A DNA stretch of 13,058 nt from a bacterium (GCA_030018505.1 JASEHO010000036.1:1-13058), one strand, 5' to 3'; shown: positions 1 through 7,131, counted from the first letter of the stretch. Made by a program: numbers and translations. The notes: a model not told the origin generated them from the letters alone.

Positions 1-28
1 CGCAGAACGCTGTACGCAGAACGCTTAT
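1..28. repeat. Tandem 14-nt (2 x 7) repeat at window edge
   Basis: CGCAGAACGCT occurs at 1-11 and again at 15-25. The stretch can be read as 7-nt words that all start with CGC (CGCAGAA, CGCTGTA, CGCAGAA, CGCTTAT). It is cut by the window edge, so its full length and any inverted partner are unknown. It lies just upstream of the glycosyltransferase gene. A TATAAT at 26-31 overlaps its end and could be a -10 box, but no convincing -35 is visible. Confidence 0.6.
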
Positions 29-99
29 AATTTTTGGTAAACCTGTTGCTTTTGGGTATAGATACCGCTATAGCAAAGACAAAAAGAGGTTTATACGAA

Positions 100-1083
100 A
101 TGTTGGAAAAGAAGATTCTAATTTTAAGAAACGACAGGATAGGTGATCTCATTTTGAGCCTTCCTGCTGTATCTGCTTTAAGAAAGGCTTATCCTGAGGC
201 TCATATTAGCCTATTGGTTCAGCCTTATGCCTGTGATATTTTGTATAAAAACCCAGATTGCAATGAGATAATCCTTGATAAGGGTCAGGGAGTTTTTGAG
301 TTAGCAAGGAAGATTAGGGAAAGAAAGTTTGACCTGGCTCTGGTTTTATATCCAAGCTGGAGGAATGGATGGCTTTGTCTCTTAAGTAGGATTCCTGTTC
401 GCATAGGAACAGGATATAAGCCTATCGGTCTTTTATTCAACCAGAGGGTCTATATCCACAGAAGGCAGTGTCATGAAAGAGATTACTGCCTGAAGTTGGT
501 TGAAAAAGCAGGTGCGACAAACAAAGAAAAGAAGATAAGCCTTTGGATAAAGGAAGAAGAGAGGCTCTGGGCTAAAGAGATGTTGAAAAACTTAGGTGGT
601 TCACCTATAATTGGGATACATCCAGGCTCCCTGGGCTCTGCCTTAAATTGGCCAGAAAATTATTATGCTAAGTTAATTGAATTGTTGGAAGGCAAAAATG
701 TTGTTATTACGGGAAGCAAGGATGAGGAGGCTTTGATAAACAGAATACTCATAAGAGCAAAGGCAAATCCTCTCAATCTTTCTGGAAAGACAAATCTTTC
801 CCAGTTGATAGCCCTATTTTCTCTCTATGACCTATTCATTGGACCAAGCACAGGGCCTATGCACATAGCCTCTGCCTTAGGTAAGCCTGTGATCGCTCTG
901 TTTTCTCCAATTTCTTCTCAAAGCCCAGTAAAATGGGGGCCTTTGGGAGAAAAGAATGTAGTGCTTGTGCCTGATGTAGTGTGTCGTCAGAAAAGATGTA
1001 GTTTATCCTGTAATCTTTATAACTGCATGGAAAAGATTGCACCTGAAATGGTATTAGAAAGTGTAAAGGAGTTTCTGAAATGA
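100..1083 (+). CDS. Glycosyltransferase family 9 protein (LPS heptosyltransferase-like)
   Basis: This is a GT9 enzyme of the ADP-heptose:LPS heptosyltransferase type, expected to transfer a sugar to lipopolysaccharide core or a related surface glycan at the inner face of the cytoplasmic membrane. From the ATG at 100 the product is 327 residues. The N-terminal Rossmann half opens with ILILRNDRIGDLI and a PA-x-S-x-L run. The C-terminal half carries GIHPGS, a second strand ending in VVITGS, and the GT9 signature GPSTGPMHIASALGKPVIALF. A C-terminal Cys cluster (CRQKRC, C, C) precedes APEMV, as in heptosyltransferase II relatives. I chose ATG 100 because AGAGGT lies 9 nt upstream and the family motif begins directly after it. 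The frame stays open back to a TTG at 34, but that extension is not family-like. The gene overlaps the downstream ligase by ATGA. The acceptor and the sugar cannot be told from sequence. Confidence 0.9.
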   Translation: MLEKKILILRNDRIGDLILSLPAVSALRKAYPEAHISLLVQPYACDILYKNPDCNEIILDKGQGVFELARKIRERKFDLALVLYPSWRNGWLCLLSRIPVRIGTGYKPIGLLFNQRVYIHRRQCHERDYCLKLVEKAGATNKEKKISLWIKEEERLWAKEMLKNLGGSPIIGIHPGSLGSALNWPENYYAKLIELLEGKNVVITGSKDEEALINRILIRAKANPLNLSGKTNLSQLIALFSLYDLFIGPSTGPMHIASALGKPVIALFSPISSQSPVKWGPLGEKNVVLVPDVVCRQKRCSLSCNLYNCMEKIAPEMVLESVKEFLK

Positions 1084-2243
1084 ATAGAGTAAATAGGGTA
1101 TGCGATTTTATAATACTTCTTGGTCTGTTTATCTATGCTTTAGCTGCTACTACCTCAATTTCTGCAATAACAATCGGTGTTGTTTTGTCAGTCTTGGGTT
1201 GGATTGGCAGAATAGTTTTGACAAAAAGGTTTGAGATAAAAAATATGCCCTTGAACCTTCCAATCTTTGTATTTTTAGGAATACTGCTTCTTTCAACTGC
1301 TATGTCCCAGGTTCCGCTTGGACAGAGACTTGATAGCCTCCATCCGATATTAGAAAGGATTTTACCCTACTTTCTTGTTATCTACGGAATAAAGGAAAAG
1401 AAGCAGATAAAATGGCTTTTGGTCTGTTTAATAGGGAGCCTCTCAATCTTTTCTGGTTTCAAGATGATTCAGTTTATTCTTGATCCAGAGACTAATCAAA
1501 AATTTTTATCAAATAGAGCCCTTGGAGAGTGTTTGGGGATGGTGATTCCTTTAACAATTGCTATGTTTTTTTGCAATTTCTCAAGGAAGATTAAAGGTCT
1601 CCTGATTTTTTCTATAGCAATAATGGTCTTTTGTTTAGTGATTAATGGGACTCGAGGTGCATGGGTAGGAAGCATCCTTGCACTGTGCTACTTAGCTATA
1701 TTTTTAAGTAGAAAACTATTTTTTGGGTTGGGAATATTCATATTCCTTCTTTTCAGTTATCAGATTGAAAGAGCATCAACCATTTTTGATTCTCAAGATT
1801 CTTCAAATTTATACAGGGTTTACCAATGCAAGGCTGCAATCTTAATGATTAAAGAGCGACCACTCTTAGGTTATGGGCCTGGTAGTTTTCAGAAATTTTG
1901 GCAAGATCATATGTCCGAGAAAATAAAAGAGAGGTTTGGTCGTAGCCACAAATATGTTCTTAATATGTATCTACAAATAGCAGGAGAAACAGGGGTCCTC
2001 TGTATTTTTGCTTTTTTTTGGCTCATTATTGCTTCATTTAGGCTTGGGTGGAATCTTGTTCAAAAACAAGAGGAATTTAGGATATTACTATTGGGTATAT
2101 TGGCTTGTATAGTAGATTTTTTGGTTCATGGTATGGTGAATCATACCTTATATGGAAAATCCGGGTATCTTTTCTGGTTTTATTTAGGGATAATATCTTG
2201 GGTGGGTTTTTCAAACAAATTTCGTAACACTTTACTCATTTGA
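1080..2243 (+). CDS. O-antigen ligase / polymerase family membrane protein (Wzy_C type)
   Basis: This is a polytopic inner-membrane protein of the O-antigen ligase/polymerase superfamily (WaaL or Wzy), which joins undecaprenyl-linked glycan to lipid A core or polymerises repeat units at the periplasmic face. It has 387 residues and about ten hydrophobic segments. The Wzy_C signature is visible: TRGAW at 191-195, RPLLGYGPGSF at 260-270 just before a long soluble loop, then SH and N-x-YLQIAGETG at 289-305, and H350/H355 in a late segment. WaaL and Wzy cannot be separated without structure or genetics. The start overlaps the GT9 stop by ATGA, so the two are very likely translationally coupled and work on the same surface glycan. 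The last codons (FRNTLLI) lie inside the left arm of an 18-bp inverted repeat. The gene faces the epimerase operon across a repeat-rich gap. Confidence 0.85.
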   Translation: MNRVNRVCDFIILLGLFIYALAATTSISAITIGVVLSVLGWIGRIVLTKRFEIKNMPLNLPIFVFLGILLLSTAMSQVPLGQRLDSLHPILERILPYFLVIYGIKEKKQIKWLLVCLIGSLSIFSGFKMIQFILDPETNQKFLSNRALGECLGMVIPLTIAMFFCNFSRKIKGLLIFSIAIMVFCLVINGTRGAWVGSILALCYLAIFLSRKLFFGLGIFIFLLFSYQIERASTIFDSQDSSNLYRVYQCKAAILMIKERPLLGYGPGSFQKFWQDHMSEKIKERFGRSHKYVLNMYLQIAGETGVLCIFAFFWLIIASFRLGWNLVQKQEEFRILLLGILACIVDFLVHGMVNHTLYGKSGYLFWFYLGIISWVGFSNKFRNTLLI

Positions 2244-2248
2244 AGTAT

Positions 2249-2328
2249 GGTAATCGGTAATCAGGTAATCGGTAACAACCAATGGATACTTTTCTTTACC
2301 GATAACCGATTACCGGTAACCGATAACC
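2249..2328. repeat. Palindromic heptamer repeat, GGTAATC type
   Basis: The left arm (2249-2276) is four degenerate copies of GGTAATC. After an 18-nt loop, the right arm (2295-2328) is a 7-nt periodic run of ACCGATA, ACCGATT, ACCGGTA and ACCGATA. The arms are near reverse complements, so RNA from either strand would form a long imperfect hairpin. It lies between convergent genes, starts 6 nt after a stop codon, and could end transcription in both directions. Confidence 0.8.
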
Positions 2329-2340
2329 TCTTACTATTTA

Positions 2341-2361
2341 CCTTACACTTTTACACTTCAC
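2341..2361. repeat. Short-word tandem repeat, TTACACTT type
   Basis: TTACACTT occurs at 2343-2350 and 2351-2358 and is followed by a partial CACTT. The period is 8 nt. It sits between the GGTAATC palindrome and the right arm of the flanking inverted repeat. No inverted partner is visible. Confidence 0.45.
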
Positions 2362-2379
2362 TTGGGTAAACAGTTACGA

Positions 2380-2475
2380 AATTTGAAATGAGAATTTGAA
2401 ATTAAAAATTGGCAAGAGAGAAGATATAATTTTGAATTTCTTCCTAATTTCTAATTTCCAATTTCTAATTTCCAT
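2380..2475. repeat. Palindromic heptamer repeat, GAAATT type, copy 1
   Basis: The left arm (2381-2411) holds words such as GAAATGA, GAATTT and GAAATTA. A non-palindromic core follows (TTGGCAAG, then GAGAAGATATAATTTTG, about 2409-2434). The right arm (2435-2474) is a 7-nt periodic run of AATTTCT and AATTTCC. The arms are reverse complements in design. A second copy with the same core lies at 12985-13058 in the same orientation. It sits in a convergent gap, close to the 3' end of the epimerase gene. Confidence 0.8.
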
Positions 2476-2525
2476 TTTTTACGCTGCAAGCTTTCTAAAT
2501 AAGAGTGAACCATTCCGCAATCTCT

Positions 2526-3455
2526 CTAAATATCGCTACCTTTTCTAAAATACTCTACTGTTTCAGCCAATCCTTTGGCTAAGTTTTTCTTTGGGGCCCA
2601 GTCCAATAAACTCTTGGCCTTAGATATATCCAGACAAGACCTTTGTAACTCTCCGGGTCGTTCTTGAGTAAGATTTGGTTCTTTTGTAAAGCCTATTATC
2701 TTTTGAAGTTGCAAGAACAGTTCCTGCACAGAGGTTGTTACTTCTGTGCCAATATTTAGCTTGCAGTTATCACCTTTGCTTAAGGCAGATAGGTTTGCCT
2801 CTACCACATCATCAACACAAACATAGTCCCTTTCCTGGCTCCCATCGCCAAAGATAGTAGGGGTCTCTTTCTTGAGCATCTTTTGGATAAATATAGCCAC
2901 AACACCTGCCTCTCCAAAAGGATCTTGCCTTCTACCATAGACATTGGCATATCTTAAGATAACATGGTTCATCCCATAAGTTTCTTGGTAAAACTCCAGA
3001 TATTTTTCTACACAAAGCTTTGTGATTCCATAAGGAGAGATAGGCCGGGTTGGAAAATCCTCTTTTGCTTTTTTCCCCTTCTCAACCTCTCCATATAAAA
3101 CCCCTCCAGATGAGGCAAAGACTACCCTTTTTACCCCATATTTTCTGCAATTCTCCAGGATATTGATAGTTCCCAGCACATTTACCTCTGCGTCAAATAT
3201 AGGCTCAGCTACAGACTTTCTCACATCAATTTGGGCCGCATGATGACTAACAAAATCAGGTCTTTCCTTTTCAAAAAGAAAAGAAAGGTTTTTATCCCGA
3301 ATATCCATCTGATAAAACCTACCTTTAGGATTTATGTTCTCTATTCTTCCACTGGCAAGATTATCCACCACTACCACATCATACCCTTCCTTAATCAGTC
3401 TATCAGAAAGATTAGACCCAATAAAACCAGCTCCTCCAGTTACTAATATCTTCAT
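2526..3455 (-). CDS. NAD-dependent epimerase/dehydratase (UDP-glucose 4-epimerase-like)
   Basis: This is a cytoplasmic extended short-chain dehydrogenase (SDR) that epimerises or dehydrates a nucleotide sugar, most like GalE, and supplies precursors for surface polysaccharide. It has 309 residues, normal for the family. The NAD site TGGAGFIG is at 6-13, the acidic residue ending the second strand is D31, and D51 sits in MDIRD. HHAAQ is at 71-75. The catalytic triad region shows SSGG at 115-118 and Y142-x-x-x-K146. LRYANVYG (167-174) and GDGSQERDYVCVDDV (203-217) are typical of UDP-sugar 4-epimerases. The exact substrate is not determined. It is last in the ilvE operon; its ATG overlaps the TGA of the preceding gene, and no Shine-Dalgarno site is seen, which suggests translational coupling. 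Its function fits the GT9/ligase pair that converges on it from the other strand. Confidence 0.88.
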   Translation of the reverse strand: MKILVTGGAGFIGSNLSDRLIKEGYDVVVVDNLASGRIENINPKGRFYQMDIRDKNLSFLFEKERPDFVSHHAAQIDVRKSVAEPIFDAEVNVLGTINILENCRKYGVKRVVFASSGGVLYGEVEKGKKAKEDFPTRPISPYGITKLCVEKYLEFYQETYGMNHVILRYANVYGRRQDPFGEAGVVAIFIQKMLKKETPTIFGDGSQERDYVCVDDVVEANLSALSKGDNCKLNIGTEVTTSVQELFLQLQKIIGFTKEPNLTQERPGELQRSCLDISKAKSLLDWAPKKNLAKGLAETVEYFRKGSDI

Positions 3456-3931
3456 TTTGTATATAAAGGAAGGTCTTTAAGAATAAGTCTATGGATAGCC
3501 TCTGTGCCAAGCTCAGGATAGGCAATTATCGTTGATGCCTTTATAAACTGGGAAAGATAGGCAGCAACTCCACCTATGCCCACAAAATAGACTGCCTTAT
3601 ATTTTGCAAGAATAGAGATTGCCTCTTTTGAAAGCGGCCCCTTTCCAATCATTCCAGAAACACCTTTTGATAGAAAGAATTCAAAGAAGGGTTCCATCCT
3701 TGATGAGGTTGTTGGACCGCAAGAGCCGATTATCTCTCCTGGTCTTGCTGGGGATGGCCCTGCAAAGTAAAGCATCTCATTCTTCATCTCAAAAGGCAGG
3801 CTATTATCTGCTACAAGCCTCTTACAGGCAGAATCCCTTATTGTGTAGCACCTTCCAGAAAGCAGAATCTCCTCTCCTTCTACAAGGTCAAAAAGAGCCT
3901 CTCTCTCTTCTGGTATGATTATTCTCTTCAT
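3452..3931 (-). CDS. Fumarate hydratase class I beta-subunit-like protein (Fumerase_C), short form
   Basis: It resembles the beta subunit (C-terminal domain) of iron-sulfur class I fumarase / L-tartrate dehydratase, which pairs with an Fe-S alpha subunit to hydrate or dehydrate fumarate/malate-type acids. In 159 residues it shows EGEEILLSG and YTIRDSACKRL (17-39), AGPSPARPGEIIGSCGPTTSSRME (57-80), GMIGKG (93-98), and VYFVGIGG with AAYL (114-125), then AYPELGTEAI. Three things are odd. It stops at LPLYTK, roughly 20 residues before the usual end, losing the last strand. The usual RDxAHKR motif has Cys36 instead of His. RMD is RME. No alpha-subunit gene lies beside it; the neighbours are ilvE (3-nt gap) and the epimerase (ATGA overlap). 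It lacks a clear Shine-Dalgarno site, so coupling to ilvE is likely. It could be a working beta subunit with a distant partner, a paralogue with another role, or a decaying gene. Confidence 0.8.
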   Translation of the reverse strand: MKRIIIPEEREALFDLVEGEEILLSGRCYTIRDSACKRLVADNSLPFEMKNEMLYFAGPSPARPGEIIGSCGPTTSSRMEPFFEFFLSKGVSGMIGKGPLSKEAISILAKYKAVYFVGIGGVAAYLSQFIKASTIIAYPELGTEAIHRLILKDLPLYTK

Positions 3932-3934
3932 TAC

Positions 3935-4849
3935 TTAAACAAATGTGAGCCAACTATGATAAGAAGGATCTTTACCCTTTGCCACCTCAAAAAATTTCTC
4001 CTGAATCTTGCGGGTTATTTCACCCCTGGTGCCTTCTCCAATTACCCTTCCATCAACCTCTCTGATGGGTGTAATCTCTACGGCTGTGCCTGTGAAGAAG
4101 AGCTCATCTGCAGAAAATAGCTCCTCTCTTAGTAGATTTCTCTTGAGACACTCTATACCAAAATCTTTAGCTATAGCCATAGCAGACTGGGCTGTTATTC
4201 CATAGAGCGCTCCAGCGTCCTCTGGCGGTGTTATCAATGCCCCATTCTTTACCAAGAAGATATTTTCCCCTGGCCCCTCTGCCACAAAACCCGCTAAATT
4301 GAGCTGAATAGCCTCATTATAACCACAGTCCAAAGCCTCTATCTTTGCCAGGACGCTATTAGCATAGTTGGCTGAGCATTTCACCTGCGGTGGCAAGATC
4401 CTTGAATCAATCCTAAGCCAAGATGAGACCTTGCACCTTATGCCATTCTTCAAGCCTTCCTCTCCCAAATATGTGCCCCAGGGCCAGACAGCAATAGCTA
4501 CATCTGTTGGGTTATTGAGTGGGAATAGCCCCATCTCCTTATAGCCAACATAGGCAATGGGTCTTATATAGCCACTCTTTAATTCATTCTCCTTAATAAG
4601 CTCACATATAGCTGAGATAAGTTCTTCTTTTGGATGCCTAATCTTCATTCTATAGGCATGACAGCCAGCAAATAGCCTATCTATATGTTCCTTCAGCCTA
4701 AAGACAGCAGGGCCTTTTTCTGTCTCATAGCATCTTATTCCCTCAAAAACAGATGTCCCATAGTGCAAGGCATGGGTGAGGATGTGGACCTGAGCCTTAT
4801 CCCAATCTATCATCTCACCATTCATCCATATCTTCTTACATTTTTCCAT
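3935..4849 (-). CDS. ilvE: Branched-chain amino acid aminotransferase
   Basis: This is a PLP-dependent fold-type IV aminotransferase that catalyses the last step of valine, leucine and isoleucine synthesis, or the first step of their breakdown, with glutamate/2-oxoglutarate as partner. It acts in the cytoplasm. The 304-residue length is normal. Visible features are an N-terminal MNGE, the HALHYGTSVFEGIR motif (26-39), the PLP lysine K157 in PPQVKCSANYANS, EGPGENIF at 191-198 (with E191 expected to contact the pyridine nitrogen), YGITAQ, and FTGTAVEITPI near the C-terminus. The match to E. coli IlvE runs along the full length. The start is well supported: AGGAGG lies 5-6 nt before the ATG and a sigma70-like promoter lies just beyond. 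It is the first gene of an apparent three-gene operon with the beta-subunit protein and the epimerase. D-amino-acid transaminase is a less likely alternative because the motifs follow IlvE. Confidence 0.93.
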   Translation of the reverse strand: MEKCKKIWMNGEMIDWDKAQVHILTHALHYGTSVFEGIRCYETEKGPAVFRLKEHIDRLFAGCHAYRMKIRHPKEELISAICELIKENELKSGYIRPIAYVGYKEMGLFPLNNPTDVAIAVWPWGTYLGEEGLKNGIRCKVSSWLRIDSRILPPQVKCSANYANSVLAKIEALDCGYNEAIQLNLAGFVAEGPGENIFLVKNGALITPPEDAGALYGITAQSAMAIAKDFGIECLKRNLLREELFSADELFFTGTAVEITPIREVDGRVIGEGTRGEITRKIQEKFFEVAKGKDPSYHSWLTFV

Positions 4850-4866
4850 ATCTTCCTCCTAACAGT

Positions 4867-4894
4867 ATAATATCAAGATGGCTTAATTTGCCAA
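4867..4894 (-). promoter_or_regulatory. sigma70-type promoter for ilvE operon
   Basis: On the minus strand TTGGCA (4894-4889) and TATTAT (4872-4867) are separated by 16 nt. The predicted start lies only about 12 nt before the AGGAGGA ribosome site, so the leader is very short. It sits in the 69-nt gap between fliR and ilvE, which suggests that ilvE is transcribed separately from fliR. This is read by eye. Confidence 0.5.
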
Positions 4895-4918
4895 GCGTAA
4901 ATTTAATATGCGCAACCC

Positions 4919-5686
4919 CTATAGCCTTGCCAGGAGTTGGTCTATATCAGAAAATAGTCCATCAAATATAGATAAAGTGGCACTGTAGAGGACAGGGAAG
5001 ATAAAGAATAAGGTGATGAGACCGGCAATAATTGTGATAGGAAAACCTACAACCATAACATTTATCAAGGGTGCGGCTTTAGAGAGGAGACCCAAAGAGA
5101 GGTTGACTAAAAAGAGGACAGCAACCATAGGAATGGCTATCTTTAAGGCTGTAGTAAACATTTTACAAAAAAGCTCAATTACAGAGACAGAAATAATATT
5201 AGCTTGGCTGAAAGAAAATAAGGAGACAGACTTAAATGAGTTGATAACAGCATATAAGATTGTCTGTGGCCCACCTATGGTAACAAAGACAAGCAGACCA
5301 AATAATCCGATTAGTTGTCCTATCACAGGTTGTTCTACCTCACTCATCGGGTCATAGACATTGCTTATAGCAAACCCCATTGGCACAGAGTAAAATTCGC
5401 CTGAGATAGTAAAGAGGGAGACAATAAATTGGGCAAACAGACCAATCAAGAGACCAATGAGTATCTCGGATGTCACCAAAATAGCCAGGGACATCATATT
5501 CTCTGGCGGGTTTCCTATGAAGCCGATAGAGATTGGAGCAACTACCAAAGAGATGAGAAGAATAAGCCCTGCTTTGATAGGATACGGGATATTTGGGCTG
5601 GAAAATAGAGGAGCAGTAAAGAATAATCCAGAGATACGGGCAAGAACCAAAAGAAACTTTTCAAATTGTAAGACAAGAATATCCAT
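4919..5686 (-). CDS. fliR: Flagellar biosynthesis protein FliR
   Basis: FliR is an inner-membrane component of the flagellar type III export gate, where it assembles with FliP and FliQ. The 255-residue length is standard, with about six hydrophobic segments. Family features are the N-terminal LARISGLFFTAPLF (15-28), IPxPIKAGLxLL (33-44), EILIGLLIGLF (74-84), GFAISNVYDPMSEVEQPVIGQ (104-124) and LSKAAPLINVMVVGFPITI (201-219), which matches the L-R-AAPQ-N-F-GLP-K pattern of FliR. The non-flagellar homologue SctT is less likely given these motifs. The ATG at 5686 has GGAG 5-6 nt upstream and a promoter-like pair beyond it. No other flagellar gene (fliP, fliQ, flhB, flhA) is adjacent: ilvE lies downstream and nusA is divergent upstream. 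That is unusual for a gene normally embedded in a fliPQR-flhBA cluster. Confidence 0.92.
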   Translation of the reverse strand: MDILVLQFEKFLLVLARISGLFFTAPLFSSPNIPYPIKAGLILLISLVVAPISIGFIGNPPENMMSLAILVTSEILIGLLIGLFAQFIVSLFTISGEFYSVPMGFAISNVYDPMSEVEQPVIGQLIGLFGLLVFVTIGGPQTILYAVINSFKSVSLFSFSQANIISVSVIELFCKMFTTALKIAIPMVAVLFLVNLSLGLLSKAAPLINVMVVGFPITIIAGLITLFFIFPVLYSATLSIFDGLFSDIDQLLARL

Positions 5687-5720
5687 TTAGTCTCCGAAAC
5701 ATTTAGTCAGCTGAAGAAAT

Positions 5721-5748
5721 AATATAACAAGGTAAATTGAGTTTGCAA
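5721..5748 (-). promoter_or_regulatory. Candidate promoter for fliR
   Basis: On the minus strand TTGCAA (5748-5743) and TATATT (5726-5721) are 16 nt apart, about 35 nt before the fliR start codon. It is a plausible sigma70-like pair in a 182-nt divergent gap. No sigma28 or sigma54 flagellar consensus was recognised there. This is read by eye. Confidence 0.35.
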
Positions 5749-5799
5749 TAAATTTTGTGATAGAATTACTGCTTACTATTAAAAAGAGCCAAAAAATTA

Positions 5800-5829
5800 T
5801 TTACTTTTTGTTATACGGAATTTTATAAT
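5800..5829 (+). promoter_or_regulatory. Candidate promoter for nusA
   Basis: A perfect TATAAT (5824-5829) follows TTTACT (5800-5805) after 18 nt. The start would be near 5836, giving a leader of roughly 70 nt before the nusA ATG at 5905. The rest of the 5687-5868 gap is very A+T-rich and has none of the heptamer repeats found in other gaps. Confidence 0.45.
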
Positions 5830-5904
5830 GTGAGGTGCTTGTTGTTTTTCTGAAAAGAATATAAAATTTTGTTTTATGCCAGAATAAAAGGAGGAAGGTT
5901 TAAT

Positions 5905-7131
5905 ATGAAAAATTTACTGATAGAATCTTTGGCTCAGATTGAAAAGAGTAAGGGGATATCAAGGAATATCCTCATTGAAATGATAGAAGAGTCCTTGCTC
6001 TCTGTCTGCAAAAAGAGATACGAAGGGGCTGAGGTTAAGGTATCTTTCAATCCTGATAAGGGCGATCTAATAGTCTTTATCCTGAAGAATGTTGTGGCTA
6101 AGGTGGAAGATTCAAGGAAGGAGATAATCTTAAAAGATGCAAGAAATATTAAAAAGGATGCTGAAATAGGAGATACATTAGAGGTTTCGCAACCTACTTT
6201 AGATTTTTCTCGGATAATAGCTCAGGCTGTGAAGCAGGTTGTTACTCAAAGAATACGAGAGGCTGAGAGAGATATTGTGTTTAAGGAGTTTAAGGAGAGA
6301 GAAGGAGACATTGCTATGGGGCTTGTTCGTAAGATAGAAGAAGATGCTATATTTGTAGATCTTGGGAAGACTGAAGCCGTTCTTCCAGAAGAAGAGCAGC
6401 TAAAGAGGGAAAGGTATAGGGTTGGAGACCGAATAAAGGCATACATAGTGAATGTGAAAGATGTAGGTCGCACTACACGGGTAATATTATCAAGGACACA
6501 TCCTCAATTACTGAAAAAGTTGTTTGAGATTGAGGTGCCAGAGATTGCAGAAGGCCTTATCAAGATTGAAAGAATAGCCAGAGAACCAGGGGAGAGAACC
6601 AAGATGGCTGTTCTTTCAACCAAGAAAGAGCTTGACCCAGTTGGAACCTGTATTGGGGTGAGGGGAAGCAGGATTCGTTCTGTGATGAACGAGTTAGAAG
6701 GCGAGAAGATTGATATCATTCCTTTCTCAGATAATTATGAGGAGTTTATCTTATTGAGCCTCTCTCCAGCTAAGGTAAAAAGGTTGATTGTAGATGAGGA
6801 GAAAAAAAGTTCAACAGTGATTGTAGATAAGGACCAGCTCTCTCTGGCAATTGGTCGCGATGGTCAGAATGTGAGGCTTGCTGCAAAACTTACAGGTTTC
6901 AAATTAGATGTTCGAACTGAAGAGCAGTACTGGGAAGAAAGAGATGTAGCTTCCATACCTGGGGTTGGAGATATGTTAATAAAAGAGCTTAAGAAGGTAA
7001 GGATACGGAGCTTCGGGGATGTCGCCAGGAAAGGAATTGAAGGGCTTACTGAAGTAAAAGGGATAGGTAAGGTAAAGGCTCAAACCATTCTTGATTATGT
7101 TAAAAACAGAGAAATAAAGGACGAGAAGTAA
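5905..7131 (+). CDS. nusA: Transcription termination/antitermination factor NusA
   Basis: NusA binds RNA polymerase and nascent RNA and modulates pausing, termination and antitermination. From ATG 5905 the product is 408 residues. The domains in order are an N-terminal RNA-polymerase-binding domain (1-125), an S1 domain (about 133-198), KH1 (about 200-275, with CIGVRGSRIRSV), KH2 (about 280-340, with AIGRDGQNVRLAAKL at 315-329) and a C-terminal helix-hairpin-helix region (348-400, with IPGVGD and VKGIGKVKA). The start is set by the strong AAAGGAGGA 9-12 nt upstream. The frame is open to a TTG at 5869, but that extension would include the ribosome site. In most bacteria nusA lies between rimP and infB. 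Here fliR is divergent upstream, and an acetyltransferase follows after a 93-nt gap, so the classical operon is broken. An inverted repeat that overlaps the stop codon may end transcription. Confidence 0.97.
   Translation: MKNLLIESLAQIEKSKGISRNILIEMIEESLLSVCKKRYEGAEVKVSFNPDKGDLIVFILKNVVAKVEDSRKEIILKDARNIKKDAEIGDTLEVSQPTLDFSRIIAQAVKQVVTQRIREAERDIVFKEFKEREGDIAMGLVRKIEEDAIFVDLGKTEAVLPEEEQLKRERYRVGDRIKAYIVNVKDVGRTTRVILSRTHPQLLKKLFEIEVPEIAEGLIKIERIAREPGERTKMAVLSTKKELDPVGTCIGVRGSRIRSVMNELEGEKIDIIPFSDNYEEFILLSLSPAKVKRLIVDEEKKSSTVIVDKDQLSLAIGRDGQNVRLAAKLTGFKLDVRTEEQYWEERDVASIPGVGDMLIKELKKVRIRSFGDVARKGIEGLTEVKGIGKVKAQTILDYVKNREIKDEK

Larger units (their letters stand above)
2221..2380. mobile_element. 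Possible miniature inverted-repeat element, 160 bp
   Basis: The 18 bases at 2221-2238 and the reverse complement of 2363-2380 match at 15 of 18 positions, with the outer eight (TTCGTAAC) perfect. They enclose the GGTAATC palindrome and the TTACACTT words. The left arm overlaps the last codons and stop of the ligase gene. There is no coding capacity, so any mobility would need a transposase supplied elsewhere. Target-site duplication is not evident by eye. It could also be a large terminator-like hairpin rather than a mobile element. Confidence 0.35.

Noticed and set aside
34..99. TTG-started N-terminal extension of the GT9 protein
   Set aside because: The family motif starts at ATG 100, which has a good ribosome site; the extension has no such site and no family similarity.
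2249..2475. CRISPR-like repeats in the convergent gap
   Set aside because: The repeated units are 7-8 nt with no unique spacers, and the arms are inverted; there are no cas genes.
3619..3918. 99-residue top-strand frame antisense to the fumarase-type subunit
   Set aside because: The real gene is on the other strand with clear family motifs; the antisense product has none.
5869..5904. TTG-started extension of NusA
   Set aside because: It would place the strong AAAGGAGGA ribosome site inside the coding region, and NusA proteins begin at the ATG 5905 equivalent.
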